Shown here: positions 1 to 5,842 of the stretch, in pieces
How positions within the stretch are numbered: the first letter of the stretch is position 1
How the letters are laid out: each line of letters opens with the position of its first letter
Assembly (NCBI GenBank): GCA_051953655.1
Contig: JBQCIO010000080.1
Span: 1 to 18,717 of the forward strand
From: JBQCHF01 sp051953655
GTDB lineage: Bacteria; Actinomycetota; Actinomycetes; Motilibacterales; Motilibacteraceae
Direction of reading: 5' to 3'
DNA length: 18,717 nucleotides
Notes under the pieces: model-generated
Database searches by the model: none
The model's input: only the letters and a program-made list of their open reading frames with translations
Told to the model about the DNA's origin: nothing
Translations under genes and position numbers: made by a program

Positions 1-58
1 CGCCGGGCCGTCGCGCGTCGCTCCCCTGACGGGCCGTTACCCGCTCGGGCCGCTCGCC

Positions 59-703
59 TCACAGGTAGCCGGGCAGCGGCACGTCCTCGCGCAGGTCCGC
101 GGACGGCACCGGCTCGCCCCGGGTCAGCCGCAGCGGCACCAGCCCGGCCCAGTGCGGCCCGGCCAGGTCCTCCACGTCGTCCGAGGGGCCGCCGGCGCGC
201 ACCTTGGCCGAGACCTCGAGCAGGTCGACCGCCAGGACGGCGGTCGCGGCCAGCTCCTTGGCGCTCGGCTCCCGGCAGTCGCCGGAGCGCCCCGGCACCA
301 CGGCGTCGACGACGGCGGCCAGCGCCGCCCGCTTCTCGACCTCGTCGCGCACCAGCACCGCGCAGCCGTGCACGACGACGCTGCGGTAGTTCATCGAGTG
401 GTGCATGGCCGACCGGCCCAGCACCAGGGCGTCGACGACGGTGGTGCTGACGCAGACCGGCACGCCGCCGGGCTCGGCGGCGGCGCGGGCCAGCCGGGCG
501 CCGGTGCTGGCGTGCAGGTAGAGCCGCTCGCCGATCCGGGCGTGCAGGGTGGGCAGCACCGCCGGGCGCCCGTCGACGACGTGCGCCACGTGGCAGAGCA
601 GGGCCTCGTCCAGCGCGCGGTGCACGGTCTCGGCGTCGTAGGCCGCGCGGTCGCGGTGCCGGGTGGGGGTGGTCGCCGGGGTGACGGGGTATCCGGTTGC
701 CAT
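59..703 (-). CDS. Pyridoxamine 5'-phosphate oxidase-family FMN-binding split-barrel protein (NimA/Pyridox_ox_2-like)
   Basis: The 214-residue cytoplasmic protein resembles the flavin-binding split-barrel family that includes pyridoxamine-phosphate oxidases and NimA nitroimidazole reductases. Visible hallmarks are a strand-rich N-terminal half with the LYLHASTGARL stretch around residue 65 and the HHSMNYRSVVVHG segment around residues 102-114, which in this family contribute to the barrel and cofactor pocket. The length fits the family. The ATG start is chosen because an AGGA ribosome-binding site (plus-strand 712-715) lies 8 bases upstream and the divergent regulator begins only 29 bases away. 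The substrate cannot be read from sequence: vitamin B6 salvage, haem or F420-type chemistry, or nitro-group reduction are all possible. Its MocR-type neighbour, a regulator class that binds pyridoxal phosphate, makes a link to B6 or amine metabolism the most economical inference. Family assignment is fairly sure; the reaction is not. Confidence 0.8.
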   Translation of the reverse strand: MATGYPVTPATTPTRHRDRAAYDAETVHRALDEALLCHVAHVVDGRPAVLPTLHARIGERLYLHASTGARLARAAAEPGGVPVCVSTTVVDALVLGRSAMHHSMNYRSVVVHGCAVLVRDEVEKRAALAAVVDAVVPGRSGDCREPSAKELAATAVLAVDLLEVSAKVRAGGPSDDVEDLAGPHWAGLVPLRLTRGEPVPSADLREDVPLPGYL

Positions 704-732
704 CTCGTTCGTCCTAGTACAGAGTTGAGACT
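704..732. promoter_or_regulatory. 29-base divergent control region between split-barrel gene and MocR regulator
   Basis: This is the only DNA between two divergent starts, so it must hold, or lie next to, both promoters and any operator. It contains the near-palindrome GTCCTAGTAC (711-720; four of five pairs match). It also holds the minus-strand ribosome-binding site (712-715) and a CAGAGT sequence (720-725) placed seven bases before the regulator's GTG, a spacing suitable for a leaderless transcript. That one protein autoregulates and controls its neighbour from here is inference from the arrangement. Confidence 0.45.
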
Positions 733-2055
733 GTGTCAGGACGTTATCGGATCACCGGTGCCGGAGCCAGCGAGATTGCCCGCAGCGTGGAGGCCCGGGT
801 GGCCGACGGCTCGTTGCCGCCGGGAGCGGCGCTGCCGCCGGTGCGCGCCCTGGCCGAGGACCTCGGGGTCGCGGCCGGCACGGTGGCCGCGGCCTACAAG
901 GCGCTGCGCGACCGTGGCGTGGTCGAGACCGGGGGTCGGCGCGGCACGCACGTGCGCGCCCGGCCGGCCACCACCGCCCGCGAGCCGGTCCCCGTCGCGC
1001 TGCCCACCGGCGTCCGCGACGTCTCCGCCGGCGAGCCGGACCCCGCCCTGCTGCCGGACCCGACCGCCGCCCTGGTCGCCGCGGCGCGGCTGCGCCACGA
1101 CTACCGGTCGCCCGACGTCCTCCCGGCCCTGGCCGCGGCGGGCCGCGACCGGCTCTCCGCCGACGGCGTGCCGGCCGACGCGATGGCCGTCGTCGGGGGC
1201 GCCCTGGACGGGGTGGAGAGGGTGCTGGCGGCGCACCTGCGCCCCGGCGACGTCGTCGCCTGCGAGGACCCGGGCTGGGTGCGGCTGCTGGACCTGGTCG
1301 GCGCGCTCGGGCTGGTGGTCGAGCCGGTGCCGGTCGACGACGAGGGGCCGCTGCCCGCGGGGGTGGAGCGGGCGTTGTCCCGCGGGGTGCGGGCGCTCGT
1401 GGTCACGGTGCGGGCCCAGAACCCCACCGGCGCCGCGCTCTCCCCGGCGCGCGGGCGGGAGCTGCGCGAGCTCCTCGCCGGGCACCCCGAGGTGCTGCTG
1501 GTCGAGGACGACCACGCCGCGGAGGTGGCGGGGGTGGACCTGGTGACGCTGGCCGGCGCGGTGCCCGCCTGGGCGCACGTCCGGTCGGTCTCCAAGGCCT
1601 GGGGGCCGGACCTGCGGGTGGCGTTGCTGGCCGGCGACGCGACCACGGTGGACCGGGTGCGGGGGCGGCAGCGGCTGAGCACCGGCTGGGTGAGCCACGT
1701 GCTGCAGGGCGCGGTGGCCGGGCTCTGGGGCTCGGCCGACGCGACGGCGTCGGTGGCCCGGGCCCGCGACGCCTACGCCGCCCGGCGGTCCGGGCTGCTC
1801 GCGGCCCTGGCCGAGCGAGGCGTCGCGGCGCACGGCGCGAGCGGACTGAACGTGTGGGTGCCGGTGGCCGACGAGACCGCGGCCAGCTCCAGCCTGCTCG
1901 CCGCCGGCTGGGCGGCCGCGCCCGGCGCCCGCTTCCGCACCGGGTCCGGCCCGGCGCTGCGGGTGACCGTGACCGGGCTCGCGGCCGCCGACGTCGAGCC
2001 GCTGGCCGCGGCGCTGGCGGCTGCCGCCGTCGCCCGGCCGGGCTACGCGGTCTGA
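733..2055 (+). CDS. MocR/PdxR-type transcriptional regulator (GntR winged helix + fold-type I aminotransferase domain)
   Basis: The 440-residue protein has an N-terminal GntR-type winged-helix DNA-binding domain (about residues 5-75, with PPVRALAEDLGVAAGTVAAAY forming the helix-turn-helix). It is followed by an aminotransferase-like domain (about 95-435). The domain keeps the PLP-binding landmarks: PTGAALSP around residue 235, the VEDDH aspartate region around 257-261, and the Schiff-base lysine K288 in SVSKAWGPDLR. MocR proteins use this domain as a PLP or aldimine sensor rather than as an enzyme. The GTG start gives a complete GntR domain and is probably leaderless. It is transcribed divergently from a pyridoxamine-oxidase-like gene, a common MocR arrangement in which the regulator controls its neighbour. 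The ligand (PLP, GABA, taurine or another) cannot be told from sequence. Confidence 0.9.
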   Translation: MSGRYRITGAGASEIARSVEARVADGSLPPGAALPPVRALAEDLGVAAGTVAAAYKALRDRGVVETGGRRGTHVRARPATTAREPVPVALPTGVRDVSAGEPDPALLPDPTAALVAAARLRHDYRSPDVLPALAAAGRDRLSADGVPADAMAVVGGALDGVERVLAAHLRPGDVVACEDPGWVRLLDLVGALGLVVEPVPVDDEGPLPAGVERALSRGVRALVVTVRAQNPTGAALSPARGRELRELLAGHPEVLLVEDDHAAEVAGVDLVTLAGAVPAWAHVRSVSKAWGPDLRVALLAGDATTVDRVRGRQRLSTGWVSHVLQGAVAGLWGSADATASVARARDAYAARRSGLLAALAERGVAAHGASGLNVWVPVADETAASSSLLAAGWAAAPGARFRTGSGPALRVTVTGLAAADVEPLAAALAAAAVARPGYAV

Positions 2056-2137
2056 GGTCGTCGCGGGGGTACCCGTCGCCCACGACTGCCGACGCCCCGC
2101 CCTTGACCGAATTGCCCAGGCGGCGATCCTCAGATCG

Positions 2138-2171
2138 CGGCGTGTCGCGAACTCTCGCCTGCGACACGCCG
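2138..2171. terminator. Intergenic hairpin between convergent MocR and nudC genes (11-bp stem, 12-nt loop)
   Basis: Arms 2138-2148 (CGGCGTGTCGC) and 2161-2171 are exact reverse complements around a 12-base loop. The hairpin sits almost exactly midway between the two converging genes, 82 bases after one stop and 81 bases before the other. This suits a bidirectional terminator, but no T-tract follows on either strand. A dispersed REP-like palindrome is an equally good reading. Confidence 0.5.
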
Positions 2172-2195
2172 ATCCCCGCCTGCGCACTTCGGTTC

Positions 2196-2219
2196 CCGCC
2201 CGGCCGGTGTGCCGGGCGG
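2196..2219 (-). terminator. Strong GC hairpin downstream of nudC (9-bp stem, 6-nt loop)
   Basis: CCGCCCGGC at 2196-2204 and its exact complement at 2211-2219 flank the loop CGGTGT. It lies 33 bases beyond the nudC stop codon, the usual place for a terminator. There is no T-run, as is common for terminators in high-GC actinobacteria. It could also act with the 2138-2171 hairpin to insulate the two converging transcripts. Confidence 0.45.
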
Positions 2220-2252
2220 CGGCAGACCACCGGGCCAAGACGGCTCGCGCCG

Positions 2253-3188
2253 TCAGCGCCAGGGGGCTGCCCCGCGGTCGTCGAGCGGCTCGCCGTACCA
2301 GTGCTCGATGAGCCGGCGGGCGATGGAGACCGCGGGCGGCAGCAGGACGTCGCCGGTGCGGACGGCCTCTGCCAGCTCGGCGCGGGTGAACCAGCGGGCC
2401 TCGCTGATCTCCTCGTCGTCGGTGACGACCTCGGTCGTGCTCGCGCAAGCGCAGAAGCCCAGCATGAGGCTGGCCGGGAACGGCCATGGCTGGCTGCCCA
2501 GGTACTCCGCGGAGGACACGACGATGCCGGACTCCTCGAGCACCTCGCGGGCCACGGCCTGCTCGAGCGACTCCCCCGGCTCGACGAAGCCGGCCAGGGT
2601 GCTGAACCGGTTGGCCGGCCAGACCGCCTGGTGGCCCAGCAGCAGCCGGTCGTCGGCGTCGACCACGGTCATGATCACGGCCGGGTCGGTCCGCGGGTAG
2701 TGCTCGGAGCCGTCGTCGGGGCAGCGGCGCACGTGGCCGCCGGCGGTGCTCACCGTGGGCGCTCCGCAGCGCGGGCAGTGGGTGTGGGTGTCGTGCCAGT
2801 TGGCCAGCGCGACGGCGTCGACGAGCAGCCCGGTCTCCAGGTCGTCGAGCAGGGTGCCGACCTCGCGCAGGCCCGACTCGGTGAGGTCGCCGGGGTCGCC
2901 GAGCGGGGCGACCAGCCGCTCGGCACGCACCGCGAAGTAGGCCGTTCCCTCGTGCTCGCCGAGGAACATCCGCTCGCCTGCCGGCGCCCGGTGCGGTGGC
3001 ACGAGGTGGAGGCGCACAGTCTCCGACACACCGTCGGAGACGTTCTCGACCAGGACACGTCCCTTGGACACCGCCAGCACCCGGGTGGCGTCGTCGGCCC
3101 AGGCCTTGTCCAGCCAGGCCTCGTCGGTGCGGTGGTGGGCGGCGCGGTCGGCCGCCGCGCGGGACAGGGCGAGGTGCTCGAGGGTCAC
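2253..3188 (-). CDS. nudC: NAD(+) diphosphatase / NAD-cap RNA hydrolase NudC
   Basis: The 311-residue Nudix enzyme hydrolyses NAD(H) to NMN(H) and AMP; family members also remove NAD caps from RNA 5' ends. The order is an N-terminal domain (about 1-130), a zinc ribbon starting with CPRCG (C138, C141) and C156, and then the Nudix domain. The Nudix box runs from G200 (GFVEPGE) through REVLEESG (214-221), with the metal-binding glutamates present. It is followed by SQPWPFPAS (232-240), the signature that separates NudC from other Nudix hydrolases. Only three ribbon cysteines are visible; the position expected for the fourth reads GSEHYPR, so H163 may complete the site. In mycobacteria nudC lies near adnB/adnA, as here, but here two plus-strand genes and a broken gene stand between them. 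The gene is divergent from a phosphotransferase gene across 67 bases. Confidence 0.93.
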   Translation of the reverse strand: MTLEHLALSRAAADRAAHHRTDEAWLDKAWADDATRVLAVSKGRVLVENVSDGVSETVRLHLVPPHRAPAGERMFLGEHEGTAYFAVRAERLVAPLGDPGDLTESGLREVGTLLDDLETGLLVDAVALANWHDTHTHCPRCGAPTVSTAGGHVRRCPDDGSEHYPRTDPAVIMTVVDADDRLLLGHQAVWPANRFSTLAGFVEPGESLEQAVAREVLEESGIVVSSAEYLGSQPWPFPASLMLGFCACASTTEVVTDDEEISEARWFTRAELAEAVRTGDVLLPPAVSIARRLIEHWYGEPLDDRGAAPWR

Positions 3189-3255
3189 GTCGCCCCATCC
3201 TGCCCCCGCCGTGCACGGCCCGCTTCACCGGCCGCAGGTCGCCGATGATGACGGC

Positions 3256-4278
3256 GTGACGACGCAGGGCCCGGCGAGCGACCGGGACGGGCTGCTCGCG
3301 CTGGCCGTCGAGTGGGCCGGGCGGCGGCGCCCGCCGGTGCGGCTCCAGCGGCCGACCGCTCGCTGGAACGACGACGGCTGGGACTTCGCCGTGCTGCACG
3401 TCGACGACGTGGACGGCGCCGGCTGGACCTTCCGCTTCCCGCGCCGCGCCGACGTCGCCGCCCGGCACGAGGCCGAGCTGCGGCTCCGGCCGCTGCTCGC
3501 CCCGAGGCTGCCCGTGCCGCTGCCCGGCGCGGCGCCGCGAGACCTCGTCGTCGGCCTGCTGCCCGACGGGATCAGCCGCTTCGCCGGGCACCGGACACTG
3601 CCCGGCGTGCCGCTGGACGAGACAGCCCTGCTGGGCAACGGCCTGCTCGCCTCGCAGCTGGTCGGCCTGCTCGTCGCCCTGCACCGCCAGCCGGCCCGGG
3701 AGACGGTGCAGGTCGGGATCCCCGAGCAGACCCCGGCCGGGTGGCGGGATCACCACCGCGCGCTGGTCGAGCAGGTGGCGGCCGCGGCCCCGGAGGCGGC
3801 CCTGGCCCCGGGTGGACAGCGGGCGCTGGACCGGCTGCGCCGCGACCTCGACGACGACGCGCTCTGGCCGGACCGTCTCGTGCTCTGCCACGGCGACGTC
3901 GGCCCGCCGCACCTGCTCGTGGACCCTGCCCGCGGCGTGCTGTCCGGCGTGATCGACTGGACCGACGCCCGGCTCGGCGACCCCGCGCTCGACCTCGCCG
4001 GCGTGCTGGCCGGCTGCGGCGAGGAGCCCTATGCACTGGTCCGCGACCTCTACCTCGACGCCGCGGACACGCTCCACGGTCCGTGGGGCAGCGCCCACGT
4101 GCCCCGGCGCAGCGCGCCTGACGTTCCGAAGGATCGGGTCCAGGACGGGCACCTGCTCGACGCCCGGGTGCGGTTCCACGTCGCGCTCGGGCCGGTGCAC
4201 ACCGCGGCGCACGGGCTGGCGACCGACGACGAGGAGTGGCTGCGGCTGGGCGTCCGGGCGCTCGGCGCGGGCGCCTGA
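3256..4278 (+). CDS. Aminoglycoside/macrolide phosphotransferase-family kinase, MPH-like
   Basis: The 340-residue APH-fold small-molecule kinase most resembles macrolide 2'-phosphotransferases. The N-lobe reads GWDFAVLHVDD ... GWTFRFPRR, matching the MPH pattern of a strand pair followed by LRxPRR. The catalytic loop is HGDVGPPHLLV (H212, D214), with histidine (H219) where most APH enzymes have asparagine; macrolide kinases share this substitution. The metal-binding motif is GVIDWTDARLGDPALDLAG (D234). An upstream in-frame ATG at 3064 would run through nudC antisense, so the GTG at 3256 is preferred. A GATGAT hexamer 6 bases upstream is compatible with leaderless expression. A role in macrolide inactivation is a family-based guess; housekeeping APH homologues with unknown substrates are common in actinobacteria. 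It is divergent from nudC. Confidence 0.78.
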   Translation: MTTQGPASDRDGLLALAVEWAGRRRPPVRLQRPTARWNDDGWDFAVLHVDDVDGAGWTFRFPRRADVAARHEAELRLRPLLAPRLPVPLPGAAPRDLVVGLLPDGISRFAGHRTLPGVPLDETALLGNGLLASQLVGLLVALHRQPARETVQVGIPEQTPAGWRDHHRALVEQVAAAAPEAALAPGGQRALDRLRRDLDDDALWPDRLVLCHGDVGPPHLLVDPARGVLSGVIDWTDARLGDPALDLAGVLAGCGEEPYALVRDLYLDAADTLHGPWGSAHVPRRSAPDVPKDRVQDGHLLDARVRFHVALGPVHTAAHGLATDDEEWLRLGVRALGAGA

Positions 4279-4769
4279 CGTGCACCGCCGCGGCCCGGCG
4301 ACCACCAGCCCGGCGCCGGCGCCGGCCGCTCCTCCCCGGTCCGCCGGCGAGGACCGCGCGACGTTCGACGCCCCAGGTCCGGGCGGGCCCGCGAGCAGTG
4401 CAGCCGAGCCGCCACGGGCCGCCGGCGATCGACCGTGCCGACAGGCGCATCGGCGGCGCCGCGAGGTGCGAGGGCCGCCTTCGCCGCAGCGGGGGGTCGC
4501 GGACGTCTCCCCCAGCCGAGCGTGTGCACGGGCGGTGGGCGTACTCGGACGGACCGTGGCGCGAGGGCCCGCCGTCCCGGGCAGGCGGCGGAACTGGTTG
4601 TGCGGCTTGGAGAACCTCGTCCGGCACCCGCCCTCGACGCCGTCCCCCACGCCGGCCCGGCACTGCTCGGCGCGACCGGGCGGGAGCCGCCGCGGCACGC
4701 GACACGCGAGGACCGGCGCTGCCGGCTGGGCGTGCGGTCCCTCCGTGCGCGCCCCTAGCGTTCTGACCC
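4279..4769. other. 491-base gap without a recognisable gene
   Basis: No frame on either strand gives a convincing protein: the possible translations are arginine/proline-rich shadows. I recognise no tRNA, riboswitch or other structured-RNA signature. It contains a perfect 16-base palindrome at 4310-4325 (CCGGCGCCGGCGCCGG), 32 bases after the phosphotransferase stop, and a slightly less GC-rich patch at about 4588-4625. The right end carries the promoter of the next gene. Confidence 0.6.
4756..4761 (+). promoter_or_regulatory. Candidate -10 element (TAGCGT) for a leaderless transcript of the EEP hydrolase gene
   Basis: TAGCGT fits the actinobacterial TAnnnT -10 pattern and ends 8 bases before the ATG at 4770. 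Transcription would therefore begin at or next to the start codon. No ribosome-binding site is present between, which supports a leaderless mRNA. No convincing -35 hexamer is seen. Confidence 0.45.
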
Positions 4770-5558
4770 ATGGCACTGCTGCGCGTCGCGACCTTCAACC
4801 TCCTGCACGGCATCGGTCTCTCCCACGGCGAGGTGCGCCCGGACGACCTGCGGGCGGCCGCCAAGGAGCTCGACGCCGACGTCGTCGGGCTGCAGGAGGT
4901 CGACCACGCGCAGGAGCGCTCGGGGCACGTCGACCAGACCGGGCTGGTGGCCGAGGCCCTGGGTGCGGCGCACCACCGGTTCGTCCCTGCGGTCCACGGC
5001 ACCCCCGGCGAGGACTGGCAGCCCTCGCACGCGCACGACGGGCGCGAGGTCGACGGCCCCACCTACGGCATCGGGCTGGTGTCCCGGCTCCCGGTGCGGC
5101 AGTGGGACGTGCAGCGCTACCGGGCGGCGCCGCTCGGGCTGCCGCTGCTGGTCCCCGGTCAGCCGCGCCCCCGGCTGATGCGGGTCTCGGACGAGCCGCG
5201 GGCGGCGGTGGCCGCCGTCGTGGACGGCCCGGACGGCCCGCTCACCGTGATCACGACCCACCTGTCGTTCGTGCCCGGCTTCAACGTCGTGCAGCTGCGC
5301 CGCCTGGTGCAGTGGGCCGGCACCCTGCCCGGCCCGCGGCTGCTGCTCGGCGACTTCAACCTGCCCGGCTCGCTGCCCGGCCTGCTCAGCGGCTGGACCC
5401 CGCTGGTCCGCACGCCCACCTACCCCTCCCCGTCGCCGCGGGTGCAGCTCGACCACGTGCTCGCTCAGGGCCTCGACGCCGCCGCGGTGACCCGCGCGGA
5501 GGCCGTGCGGCTGCCGGTCTCGGACCACTGCGCGCTGGTGGTGGAGCTGGAGCTCTAG
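4770..5558 (+). CDS. Endonuclease/exonuclease/phosphatase (EEP) family metal-dependent hydrolase
   Basis: The 262-residue protein has a complete set of EEP-fold (DNase I-like) motifs. These are FNLLHG with N10, LQEVD with the metal-ligand E43, YGIGLVSRLP in the middle, THLS, LLGDFNLPG with D195 and N197, QLDHVL, and the C-terminal SDHCALV with catalytic D252-H253. The fold cleaves phosphodiester or phosphomonoester bonds in DNA, RNA, sphingolipids or inositol phosphates, and the motifs do not tell which. There is no signal peptide or membrane segment, so it is probably cytoplasmic. The ATG start is supported by immediate entry into the first strand and by the TAGCGT element just upstream. A small membrane-protein frame starts 17 bases after the stop and is probably co-transcribed. 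Confidence 0.88.
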   Translation: MALLRVATFNLLHGIGLSHGEVRPDDLRAAAKELDADVVGLQEVDHAQERSGHVDQTGLVAEALGAAHHRFVPAVHGTPGEDWQPSHAHDGREVDGPTYGIGLVSRLPVRQWDVQRYRAAPLGLPLLVPGQPRPRLMRVSDEPRAAVAAVVDGPDGPLTVITTHLSFVPGFNVVQLRRLVQWAGTLPGPRLLLGDFNLPGSLPGLLSGWTPLVRTPTYPSPSPRVQLDHVLAQGLDAAAVTRAEAVRLPVSDHCALVVELEL

Positions 5559-5575
5559 GCGGGCCGAGCGCGCGG

Positions 5576-5841
5576 GTGTCGGGTGGCGGCGTGGACCGGA
5601 CCTCGCAGGACCCGCACCGGGCAGCCAGCAGGCGTCGGTCGACGTCGTACGCGCGCTCCTGGGCGCGGCGCTGACCGTCCTTGCCGGCGCGGCGCTGCTG
5701 GCGCTCTGCTCCGTGTGGCTCGCACCGCTGCGGGTGCTCGGCGACGAGCGGCACGCGGGGTGGGTCGTCGGCCTGGCGTGCGCGCTGGTGCCCGCGCTTG
5801 CGGTCGGCAGCCTGGTGCGGGGCAGGCACCGACGGCGCTGA
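5576..5841 (+). pseudogene. Small two-helix membrane protein, apparently frameshifted near its N-terminus
   Basis: One frame ending at the TGA at 5839-5841 encodes two hydrophobic helices separated by a short charged loop (AALTVLAGAALLALCSVWL, then WVVGLACALVPALAVGSLV) and ends in a basic tail. This frame has no ATG, GTG or TTG before the first helix; its first GTG, at 5713, would cut that helix off. In another frame a GTG at 5576, 17 bases after the hydrolase stop, begins a stretch with coding-type G/C third positions (starting VSGGGVDRTSQD) up to about 5617. From there the bias passes to the membrane-helix frame. The simplest reading is a gene of about 88 codons with a one-base indel at about 5611-5635, either real decay or a sequencing error. 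It ends one base before the adnB stop on the other strand. I do not recognise a family. Confidence 0.5.
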
Positions 5842-5842
5842 C

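Noticed and set aside
4600..4640. Minus-strand frame fragment resembling a basic conserved peptide (FSKPHNQFRRLP)
   Set aside because: Too short, with no coding bias on either side and no start codon in a sensible place; I could not link it to any family.
736..4776. Very long minus-strand open frame (over 1,300 codons) across the regulator, nudC and phosphotransferase genes
   Set aside because: Its translation is low-complexity Arg/Pro/Gly and matches no family; real genes with intact motifs occupy the same DNA in other frames. Stop codons are rare at this G+C content.
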